Position numbers and translations under genes: made by a program | In this document: in pieces, positions 1-6,571 of the stretch | How the letters are laid out: every line of letters begins with the position of its first letter | How positions within the stretch are numbered: position 1 is the stretch's first letter | Source: Ferruginibacter sp. | Lineage (GTDB): Bacteria; Bacteroidota; Bacteroidia; Chitinophagales; Chitinophagaceae | Direction: 5' to 3' | Length of the DNA stretch: 64,000 nucleotides | NCBI GenBank assembly: GCA_014379625.1 | Contig: JACMLJ010000010.1 | Coordinates: 186,001 to 250,000, forward strand | The notes under the pieces: generated by a model | Told to the model about the DNA's origin: nothing | The model's input: the letters and a program-made list of their open reading frames with translations, nothing else | The model's database searches: none

Positions 1-1468
1 ACTGTTCTGCAAAATCGGGGTGCTGCAGCAGCAGTACTGCGGTAAACCTTATCTCCGCTACTTCATCACGGTCTACTATAAACGCATTATTTTTTTGATC
101 CCTTGCATAGAGTTGTCTTTTGCTCAAAACGCTTACTTCCACTTCTCCATAGCGCATTACCGGGCTGATCATTATGTGCTGCCCCGCACCTGATAAATAG
201 ACCAGTTGCTGCGGTGGGCCGTCAAACCCATTTTCTTCCAATTGTTCTTTTGTGGCGGCTACCAGCCATGCATAGCTGATGCGGATCTTATCTTCCAGCT
301 TTGCTAAAATGGTTTTCCTGAACACTTCAAATTTTGATTGATGAATAATGATGATATTGTTGTTCTTTTTAAAGTAGCTGATCACCCTTACCAGGTCCAT
401 TGTTCCCAGCAGGTGAAGTGCATTACCCGCCAGGATAAAATACCCATATTTTACAGGCAATGTATCCAGCGGGTATATTTTATCCTCAATCACCAGTTGC
501 CCGCTGATCTCGTAAAAAGGTTCTTTCAAATACACCTGGAGTTCAAGCCCTGTTTGCAGGAGCTTCAGTTGAACCGGTACCAGGCTTGCCGGGCTTATGT
601 TTTCTGACAGGGTGGGATTATGATAAAAAGCACGCAACTGCACCGGGTTATTTACGATAGCCCTCAATGCATTCACCTCAGCCATCAGCGGGGCTTTATT
701 GTGGTTGTTGATAAAACCGGCAATACCGGTATAAAATTTTACGGCTTCTGCTTCGTTGGTTTTCCAGGCCAGTTCCATCGGGTCAAGCGTTTTTAGCGGA
801 CTTTTTATTTTACCACCTGCCCCTGTGGCGGCTTCGTACAGGCCTACCTGTAAGTGCCTGTAATATTTGTGCTGGCCGAAAACAAGCAACACAGTAGTAT
901 CCTGTTTTGCATTTGTCCATACCGAAAGGTCGTTTTTGAAAAGCAACTCCCCGGCCAGTTCTTGCATTGCGGCATCGTTGGCCGGCAGGAGCGATTTCAT
1001 CCGGGGCGTGATGCGCACAGCACGGCTGGCCCATTTTAACTCAAAATATTCATCGGGGTCAGGCAAATTTTCAAGTCCGTAGTTGATGGCTACCGCATTT
1101 ATCTTTTCGTGGCGCAGGGCGGTATCAAAAAAAACACGCAGGTCAGGCCGCTCCATAATATTGTACAGCACCTGTGCCTGGTGTTCGCATAATTTGGTGC
1201 CGGTCTGATTACATCCACAATCCAGCACCAGGGCTTTATCCCGGTATTGCACCAGCACCATAGGAAAAACCAGGCCGCCACCGGGATTGGTAAAGGAGCC
1301 TGTATTTAAATTAATCATATCCGGATGAACAGTAAAGAACCGGCTGTCACCACTATCGGGCATGGTGGCACTATTCGCAAGAATAAACGAATGCGTTAAT
1401 GCCGAAAACCGGAATTCTTCAAAGATGGTTTCCTTTTCGTTATTTGTTGCAGGTTGCGGTATTGACAT
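1..1468 (-). CDS. Probable SNF2-family helicase, N-terminal part (cut by window edge)
   Basis: The reading frame is open from the ATG at 1468 down to base 1 (489 codons), so the C-terminus lies outside the window. Around residues 95-110 it has a SWIM-type zinc finger, C-x-C-x7-C-x-H (LDCGCNQTGTKLCEHQ). It is followed by a long region of alternating beta-strands and charged helices. Bacteroidota SNF2/DEAD-like helicases of 1100-1250 aa carry this kind of N-terminal part with a SWIM finger, and the ATPase motor would follow downstream. The SWIM finger is seen directly. The helicase assignment rests on family memory, because no Walker motif falls inside the window. If correct, it is a cytoplasmic DNA-dependent ATPase involved in chromatin remodelling or transcription. 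It could instead be another SWIM-containing protein. Confidence 0.6.
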   Translation of the reverse strand, partial: MSIPQPATNNEKETIFEEFRFSALTHSFILANSATMPDSGDSRFFTVHPDMINLNTGSFTNPGGGLVFPMVLVQYRDKALVLDCGCNQTGTKLCEHQAQVLYNIMERPDLRVFFDTALRHEKINAVAINYGLENLPDPDEYFELKWASRAVRITPRMKSLLPANDAAMQELAGELLFKNDLSVWTNAKQDTTVLLVFGQHKYYRHLQVGLYEAATGAGGKIKSPLKTLDPMELAWKTNEAEAVKFYTGIAGFINNHNKAPLMAEVNALRAIVNNPVQLRAFYHNPTLSENISPASLVPVQLKLLQTGLELQVYLKEPFYEISGQLVIEDKIYPLDTLPVKYGYFILAGNALHLLGTMDLVRVISYFKKNNNIIIIHQSKFEVFRKTILAKLEDKIRISYAWLVAATKEQLEENGFDGPPQQLVYLSGAGQHIMISPVMRYGEVEVSVLSKRQLYARDQKNNAFIVDRDEVAEIRFTAVLLLQHPDFAEQ

Positions 1469-1664
1469 GATGTTTGTAAAAATAGGATAGATGTGGTTAG
1501 GATGGGATTTCGTTGCTATCTTTTTTAAACGGGATTGACTCATGAGCCATAAATCGCCGGGGCCTTTTACCAGCCATGCACATCACTTCAGTCATTTGCC
1601 CCCTTTTACCAATCTAATTTGACAGGTGAAATACTTGTTATAATTTAGTTGAAAATTTATAAGT

Positions 1665-2165
1665 ATGAAAATAATATACTTGCTGTTATGTATAGCTTTT
1701 ACCGGCTGCGGACCTAAATCCAATGAAGATATTGCGAAAGAATTAATAAAGGAAAAACTGAAAACCAGTTTGCCCGATTTTAATAATTATGAGTCTGCTA
1801 ATTTTGGTAGAATGGGCAAGGCTTTTTTACCCTATGAAGAAACCGGCCAGTATATTACAAATTTAAAAGCCCTCAATAATTGTAAAGACTCTATTACCCT
1901 TTTGGAGAAAATGATCAAAGAAAACAAAAACGGGTCAACTGGCGGTGTTTCGAATAACGAAAGATTGCAACAATTGCTGGATAGTACAAGGGCTTTAAAT
2001 GACAGGAACAATTCAGCCAGGCAATCTTACACACCTGAGCAATTATTTAAGATGAGCCATGCTTATACCGTAAAAGATAAAGCAGGGCTTGAGATAAAAA
2101 CTGAAGATGAATTTTATTTTGATAAAGATTTGACCAAGGTGCTGAAGGTTCATAAAGTGTATTAA
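1665..2165 (+). CDS. Small lipoprotein of unknown function
   Basis: A 166-residue protein with a short lipoprotein signal: MKII, a hydrophobic stretch, then a lipobox FTGC with the lipidated Cys at residue 15. The mature part is charged and mostly helical, with no recognisable domain. The likely location is the periplasmic face of the inner or outer membrane. It stands alone: the helicase-like gene upstream is divergent, and the next gene starts 264 bp downstream after a repeat fragment and a possible terminator. Function is unknown. Confidence 0.75.
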   Translation: MKIIYLLLCIAFTGCGPKSNEDIAKELIKEKLKTSLPDFNNYESANFGRMGKAFLPYEETGQYITNLKALNNCKDSITLLEKMIKENKNGSTGGVSNNERLQQLLDSTRALNDRNNSARQSYTPEQLFKMSHAYTVKDKAGLEIKTEDEFYFDKDLTKVLKVHKVY

Positions 2166-2200
2166 ATTAATAGGAGCGATTAAAACTAAAGGAAGAGCTT
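2163..2200 (+). repeat. Partial copy (left end) of the dispersed hairpin repeat
   Basis: This stretch (AAATTAATAGGAGCGATTAA, then AACTAAAGGAAGAGC) matches the left end of the dispersed repeat at 39771, 57223 and 57368. The sequence then diverges, and the right end is missing. It lies immediately after the stop codon of the lipoprotein gene. Confidence 0.55.
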
Positions 2201-2238
2201 GCATATCAATTTGCTAATTGGCTGATGTGCTAATGTGG

Positions 2239-2276
2239 CCTTTGCCTGCTCCGGCATTTCGGGCAAAGGTTTATTC
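2239..2276 (+). terminator. Possible intrinsic terminator
   Basis: Perfect 8-bp arms CCTTTGCC (2239-2246) and GGCAAAGG (2262-2269) are followed by a short T-rich stretch (TTTATT). The loop is about 15 nt. It would end transcription of the lipoprotein gene. The T-run is weak, so this is tentative. Confidence 0.45.
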
Positions 2277-2429
2277 TGGTGGTATTGTTTAAGACATTTT
2301 GAATGCTGCTTTTAATGATTGTCGCAAAAGACCTTTTAATTGACGTTTCTGCACAGCATTTATTTTGAACAGATGAGAGACTTTTGTACTGTAAACAATA
2401 TAGCGTCAACCAAAAAAATTTAAAACAAC

Positions 2430-2858
2430 ATGGAAACGCCGGAGAAAACAATAATAACCGTGGAGAATACCATTGATGCCCCGGTAGAAAAAGTTTGGGA
2501 ATACTGGACAAAGCCTGAACATATCATTCAATGGAACAATGCATCCGATGATTGGCATACACCCCGCGCCGAAATTGATTTAAGTAAGGGTGGCCGCTTT
2601 GTTTCCAGGATGGAAGCTAAAGATGGGAGCATGGGTTTTGATTTTGGGGGTACCATCGATGCCCTTACCAATAACGAATACCTTGAATATACTATTGATG
2701 ACGGCAGAAAAGTAAAAATAATTTTCAGTTCCCATGGAAATAGTACCAAAATAGAAGAACGCTTTGAAGCTGAAAATACGAATTCCGTAGAATTACAACG
2801 GGGGGGCTGGCAGGCTATCCTTGACAACTTTAAAAAATATACGGAGAGCGCCGGCTAA
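2430..2858 (+). CDS. SRPBCC (AHSA1-like) domain protein
   Basis: A 142-residue soluble protein that is a single START/SRPBCC fold of the AHSA1 type. Family signatures visible are the N-terminal strand TVENTIDAPVEKVWEYWTKPEHI, the W-N/D-W pair around residues 35-42, the GG-F turn (SKGGRF), and the C-terminal helix after GGWQAILDNFKKY. The fold makes a hydrophobic pocket, but members have very varied or unknown ligands, so no substrate can be named. The length is normal for a single-domain member. It appears monocistronic. The following gene is convergent, ending 59 bp away. Confidence 0.88.
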   Translation: METPEKTIITVENTIDAPVEKVWEYWTKPEHIIQWNNASDDWHTPRAEIDLSKGGRFVSRMEAKDGSMGFDFGGTIDALTNNEYLEYTIDDGRKVKIIFSSHGNSTKIEERFEAENTNSVELQRGGWQAILDNFKKYTESAG

Positions 2859-2917
2859 TTCCCAGGCATAGCACATGCCGGCAAGGTTTGTATTATATAA
2901 ACGTTTCCGGTATTTTT

Positions 2918-3244
2918 TTATATGGGCTGCTTGCCATCTGCATAAATGGCTATCAATGCCTGCATACTGTCTTTCAATGCGCCGGAAGCTTCGTCAAAAA
3001 AGTTGTCTTTCATTTTTTTGGAAGCCTTATTATCTGTTGACTTTTTTATTTTCGATCTTACTTCCTCCAGTTCATCAAAAAAAACATTTGTATTTTTTTC
3101 GTAAAAGGGGTTGAGGGCTTCTATGGTTATTAAAATATCTTCATATTCGGTTAAGATCGAGTTGATATCATTTATGTTTTCAGTTGAATGCCGCCTGGGT
3201 ATCCTGCTGAATAATTCGTTTAATGCTGCTGTAGTTGAATTCAT
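2918..3244 (-). CDS. Small helical protein of unknown function
   Basis: A 108-residue protein starting at ATG 3244. It has no signal peptide or membrane segment. It is rich in Asn, Asp, Glu and Lys, and appears to be an all-helical bundle. No family was recognised. It is convergent with the SRPBCC gene and divergent from the regulator gene at 3506, which is the usual placement of a real gene. The composition is like that of neighbouring proteins. It is probably coding. Confidence 0.6.
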   Translation of the reverse strand: MNSTTAALNELFSRIPRRHSTENINDINSILTEYEDILITIEALNPFYEKNTNVFFDELEEVRSKIKKSTDNKASKKMKDNFFDEASGALKDSMQALIAIYADGKQPI

Positions 3245-3443
3245 TTAGGAATTGTATGGTAAAGCACAAAATTACCGTAAATGATGGGCATGGGGGAATT
3301 TTATCTTCACAGCCGGGCAACGACCCCCGACTGTATAATCTTTACTACGGGTAGCGCCCCGTTAACCTGTTTACAATAAATGCAACTTATTTAAAGGCGT
3401 CTCACCTTATCAATTAAAACACCATATAAAAAAGCAATTAATA

Positions 3444-3487
3444 AACTTTCAATGTATTTTGAAAGTTCAAAAACTGCTCTATCTTTG
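3444..3487 (+). promoter_or_regulatory. Promoter of the GbsR-type gene overlapped by palindromic operator
   Basis: A perfect 9-bp inverted repeat, AACTTTCAA (3444-3452) and TTGAAAGTT (3459-3467), has a 6-bp spacer. The right arm also takes part in a second palindrome, TTTTGAA-AG-TTCAAAA (3457-3472). The TTTG at 3458-3461 can serve as the -33 element. It lies 18 bp before TATCTTTG (3480-3487), which matches the Bacteroidota -7 consensus TAnnTTTG exactly. The start codon follows 18 bp later. A regulator bound at the palindrome would cover the -33 element, so negative autoregulation is the natural reading (inference). Confidence 0.7.
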
Positions 3488-3505
3488 TATTGTAAATAAA
3501 TCAGC

Positions 3506-4012
3506 ATGAAATTAACAGAGGCCAAACAACAATTCATCAGTAACTGGGGCGCTTTTGGCACCCAATGGGGCATCAACCGAACCATGGCGCAGATACATGC
3601 CCTGTTATTGGTAAGCGCCGACCCGCTTACACAGGATGATGTAATGGAACAATTAGACATAAGCCGTGGTAATGTAAATATGAATATGCGGGATTTGATT
3701 AGCTGGGGCCTGGTAGACAGGGTTATCGTTTCCGGGGAACGTAAAGAATATTTTATCGCCGAAAAAGATACCTGGAAAGTGGTCACACAGATTATTAAGG
3801 AAAGAAAAAAAAGAGAACTGGATCCGATGCTTAAATTGCTTGCTCAATTAGAAAATATCGACGGCGACAGGAAGGATAAAAGTGTGAAACAATTTGTTGA
3901 TACGGTAGCAGGTATCCGCAAGTTTGGGAAGCAGGCGGATCAAATGCTCGACATGATGATCAAGGCTGATGAAAACTGGTTCCTCGGTGGTTTAGTGAAG
4001 ATCTTCAAATAA
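3506..4012 (+). CDS. GbsR/MarR-family transcriptional regulator
   Basis: A 168-residue cytoplasmic DNA-binding protein with a winged helix-turn-helix in the first 100 residues (the NRTMAQIHALLLVSADPLTQDDVMEQLDISRGNVNMNMRDLISWGLV region). A basic wing follows (VSGERKEYF), then a C-terminal helical dimerisation region. This is the pattern of GbsR-type members of the MarR superfamily. In Bacillus, GbsR responds to choline. In Bacteroidota most members have unknown ligands. The gene has its own promoter with an overlapping palindrome, which suggests autoregulation. No co-transcribed target gene lies downstream. Instead the non-coding region with the two RNA cassettes follows, whose control by this protein is possible but not shown. 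Confidence 0.88.
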   Translation: MKLTEAKQQFISNWGAFGTQWGINRTMAQIHALLLVSADPLTQDDVMEQLDISRGNVNMNMRDLISWGLVDRVIVSGERKEYFIAEKDTWKVVTQIIKERKKRELDPMLKLLAQLENIDGDRKDKSVKQFVDTVAGIRKFGKQADQMLDMMIKADENWFLGGLVKIFK

Positions 4013-4240
4013 GGCAGCCTTTTATTTAAACCAAATTATTCCTGAAAGTTTGAAACAACCTGCCTCTTATCAGTCTCGCTGTCAAACAGCAATGCTAAAA
4101 ACGATCGCTGTGAATATTTACTATGCTGCCAGTCCGTATCATGGGCAGTACTACTATTAATGCTCCTTAAATACTCCTGTTAACCAATAAGTAGTTCTAC
4201 GATACTGCTTAACGTAGTGTTTTAGTTTATGGATAGGTAT
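4013..4240. other. Non-coding stretch before RNA cassette A
   Basis: No credible gene is present. Parts (from about 4140) are loosely similar to the region upstream of cassette B (from about 5040), suggesting that the duplicated segment begins before the promoters. Confidence 0.4.
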
Positions 4241-4291
4241 ATTACTACAGCAATAGTAATTACGCTGCGACAATAAAAGGGTGATATTGCT

Positions 4292-4323
4292 ATTGCCTGG
4301 CAATCAAATCTACCGCACCTTTG
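4292..4323 (+). promoter_or_regulatory. Conserved palindrome plus promoter of RNA cassette A
   Basis: The palindrome ATTGCC-T-GGCAAT is at 4292-4304. The TTG inside it (4293-4295) is followed after 20 bp by CACCTTTG (4316-4323), close to the TAnnTTTG -7 box. The same palindrome, the same 20-bp spacing and a CATCTTTG box recur at cassette B. The conservation between two otherwise diverged copies supports a promoter with an operator over its -33 element. The predicted transcript start is near 4330. Confidence 0.5.
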
Positions 4324-4394
4324 TATCAGAAAATGATTGAGGAGAAATCAGCGGTCAAATTCGAAATACATATCCAAATCCTACAGAAAAATAC

Positions 4395-4613
4395 AAAACC
4401 AATATCCGGGACTATGCCGTAAAAAGCGATGATGACCCAAAAACCAATAACCAATATCCTGAGACTATGCTGTAAAAAGCGATAATGGCTCAAAAACCAA
4501 CAGTACCCAATATCCTGAGACTATGCCGTAAAAAGCGATAATGACTCAAAAACCAGCAGTACCCAATATCCTACGCCTATGCTGTAAAAAGCGATGATGG
4601 CAAAAAACCAGCA
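4395..4613 (+). repeat. Tandem array A, four units of 53-56 bp
   Basis: The core motif CTATGCYGTAAAAAGCGAT starts at 4412, 4465, 4521 and 4577, giving periods of 53, 56 and 56 bp. Between cores lie near-constant linkers (AAAAACCA, then AATATCCTGAG). Because the linkers are conserved rather than unique, this is not a CRISPR array. Confidence 0.85.
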
Positions 4614-4717
4614 ATTGAAGCCGGAAAAAGTTTATCCAAATAAATTTCCGCGGGGTAAGCCCTCAAAGCCAGATTCAATCCTGACAGACCTGACGCAAGT
4701 TGGATCTACAAAATGTT

Positions 4718-4764
4718 ACTTCCACAGACTATGAAAAACCAATAGCTGTGGAAGTTTTATTTTT
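4718..4764 (+). terminator. Intrinsic terminator of RNA cassette A
   Basis: A 10-bp perfect stem, ACTTCCACAG (4718-4727) with CTGTGGAAGT (4746-4755), is followed by TTTTATTTTT. The same outer stem ends cassette B at 5734-5772. Confidence 0.85.
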
Positions 4765-5167
4765 CTACCCTCCCTGCTGATAATCTTCCCCGAAAATGCA
4801 GCCCAACACCATTTTTAAGATGCTTAGGAATATTACTGTAAACCTACCGGCCAATTTTCATTGAACCCATAGTTATTTAAGAGTATAGGAATTTATCCCT
4901 GATGAGATGGCCATACTATTAAGCTCATTTAACGACAGTGCTAAATCGGTCCTCAGCGCCGGGCAGGTTGTTAAATCATGATAGTTATTGTAGCAGGTCA
5001 ACCTGGTAAAAAACTCAGTAATTACCTGTTAATAGCCTTCCTATCCGGAGTTTTCTTTGCATATTCGTAATAATCCCATACCAATGAGCGTAGTATTTCA
5101 GGAGATGTATAGAACTGTTACTACAACAGAAGTATTTACCCTACGACAAAAATAGAGCGATAATGCT

Positions 5168-5199
5168 ATTGCCTGGCAATCAATACTGCTGCATCTTTG
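5168..5199 (+). promoter_or_regulatory. Conserved palindrome plus promoter of RNA cassette B
   Basis: The ATTGCC-T-GGCAAT palindrome (5168-5180) contains TTG (5169-5171). CATCTTTG (5192-5199) follows after 20 bp, the same arrangement as in cassette A. The predicted transcript start is near 5206. Confidence 0.5.
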
Positions 5200-5270
5200 T
5201 GTTATAAATGATTGAGGCGATAACGGCACTTTGATTAGAAATACTAATCCACCATCCTACAAAAAAACTA

Positions 5271-5627
5271 AAAAAACCAATATACCGGGGCTATGCTGTA
5301 AAAAGCGATAATGACCTGAAAAACCGAGATCCAATATCCTGAAGAAGAACAAAAAACCAATTATCCCGGGACTATGCTGTAAAAAGCGATGATGACCTAA
5401 AAGACTGAGATCCAATATCCTGAAGAAGAACAAAAAACCAATTATCCCGGGACTATGCCGTAAAAAGCGATAATGACCCAAAAACGAACAGTATCCAATA
5501 TCCTGAAGAAGACCAAAAAATCCATGTCCGGGCCTATGCTGTAAAAAGCGATGATGATCCAAAAACCAGCAGTATCCATTATCCTAAGCCTCCGCTGTAA
5601 AAAGCGGTGATGCCAAAAGACCAACAA
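5271..5627 (+). repeat. Tandem array B, five units (81, 81, 81 and 56 bp)
   Basis: Cores start at 5291, 5372, 5453, 5534 and 5590. The first three periods are exactly 81 bp and the last is 56 bp, as in array A. The longer units carry an extra linker of about 25 bp containing CTGAAGAAGAACAAAAAACC. A degenerate core-like stretch, GCTGTAAAAACTGCGAT, occurs further downstream at about 5825-5841. Confidence 0.85.
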
Positions 5628-5733
5628 CACTGAAGCCAGGAACAAATTATTTCGAAAATTTTTTCTGGGAGGAAAAACCTCAAAAAATTGAATGATCCCA
5701 ACAAAAGCAGTTTAGGCTGGTTTTGAAAAAATT

Positions 5734-5772
5734 ACTTCCACGAGCTATTAATAGCCGTGGAAGTTTTTTTTT
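5734..5772 (+). terminator. Intrinsic terminator of RNA cassette B
   Basis: The outer stem is ACTTCCACG (5734-5742) with CGTGGAAGT (5756-5764). The inner stem is GCTA/TAGC around TTAA. Nine T residues follow. This is a strong terminator, with the outer stem shared with cassette A. Confidence 0.9.
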
Positions 5773-6123
5773 ACCTTAACAGGTGCACAATTTCATTGCA
5801 AATCTTTTTCGCTTAATACAGGAGGCTGTAAAAACTGCGATCTTTTCCTTCCGGGCGTGTATCATCCACTGGCAGGTTTGGCCAGTTTAGTAATTGGCTA
5901 TGTTTAATTTGCCAGGGGTAAATGAAAGGTTTTTCGCAAAACTTTCATGCTGTTGTTAGGCCTGGCGGGCTAAAATGCTGGCGCCATACCGGATTTCATT
6001 TTGATACAAAGGCATTTCCGACCGGGTAAATAAAAAAATTACGTTTGTGAATGGTCAGGTGAATTCATCTGCTAAACCCTTCATTGCCCAATCCTTTTTT
6101 ATACTGCTTATCACGGGTAATAA

Positions 6124-6384
6124 CTATTTGTTATTGTTCTTTTTGATTATAACCTCTACTTTTTTTGTCCCCACTTTTACACCGTTTTTATCTAATACAA
6201 TCGTTGTAGTTTTTGCCGGCGGATCTTTTACAATAACGGTTGGTGCAGGGGTAACGATAATTACTTCCTTTTTAGTTTCCGTGGGAGACTGTTTAGTAGT
6301 TGCAGCCGCCGGCTTTTTTTCGTCATTACAAGCGGCGATAATTAGCAGCACAGACACCGAAAGCAGGCAATTGATTTTTTTCAT
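6124..6384 (-). CDS. Small Thr/Lys/Pro-rich lipoprotein
   Basis: An 86-residue protein starting at ATG 6384, with a lipoprotein signal MKKINCLLSVSVLLIIAAC and the lipidated Cys at residue 19. The mature part is low complexity: a Thr/Lys/Pro/Ala linker, then a short strand-forming tail (VIVKDPPAKTTTIVLDKNGVKVGTKKVEV). Such proteins are common in Bacteroidota envelopes and have no assigned function. It is divergent from the glucan synthase gene, 187 bp away. Confidence 0.8.
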   Translation of the reverse strand: MKKINCLLSVSVLLIIAACNDEKKPAAATTKQSPTETKKEVIIVTPAPTVIVKDPPAKTTTIVLDKNGVKVGTKKVEVIIKKNNNK

Positions 6385-6571
6385 GGATTGATTTTATAGT
6401 AAAAAGAGTAAATTATATTGATGCTGTTTTGATTGCTATGGTAATTGGCAAAGGGAACAATTACAATGCCGCTATTAAGGAATCAGGTACAGTATTAGCA
6501 TGTAAATATTCTGAAAGATTGGAAATTTGCGCTGTAATTATCAAACCAATGAAAAGAAAAAAAAATAAATA

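Larger units (their letters stand above)
4330..4766 (+). ncRNA. Repeat-array non-coding RNA, cassette A
   Basis: The predicted transcript is about 430 nt, from the promoter-like element to the terminator at 4718-4764. It has a leader (TGATTGAGG conserved with cassette B), a tandem array of four units, a 3' region conserved with cassette B (GAAGCC-GGAA...), and a terminator hairpin. There is no open reading frame with a credible start, and none is shared between the two cassettes. Each unit carries the motif CTATGCYGTAAAAAGCGAT, in which GCT and AGC can pair around a GTAAAA loop. Transcription is inferred from sequence only. No Rfam family is recognised. Confidence 0.5.
5206..5773 (+). ncRNA. 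Repeat-array non-coding RNA, cassette B
   Basis: A paralogue of cassette A, with a predicted length of about 570 nt. The order is the same: leader with TGATTGAGG, array (five units), a 3' region with GAAGCCAGG, and a terminator. The sequence has diverged, but the core motif, terminator stem and promoter geometry are kept. The last unit forms a perfect small hairpin, CCGCT-GTAAAA-AGCGG, near 5592-5607. The minus-strand open frame across the array (27-residue repeats) has no counterpart in cassette A and is treated as a by-product of the 81-bp period. Transcription and function are inferred. Confidence 0.5.

Noticed and set aside
2859..2890. GCCGGC inverted pair after the SRPBCC gene as a terminator
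   Set aside because: No T-run follows the stem on either strand.
5257..5562. Minus-strand gene with 27-residue repeats
   Set aside because: The frame stays open only because the array period (81) is divisible by three. Cassette A has no matching frame, and the protein is low complexity.
4395..5627. CRISPR array
   Set aside because: The linkers between cores are conserved, not unique spacers. Unit lengths vary, there is no palindromic direct repeat of constant sequence, and there are no cas genes.
6047..6391. Plus-strand hydrophobic open frame
   Set aside because: It is antisense to the lipoprotein gene 6124-6384, which has a clear signal peptide and lipobox.
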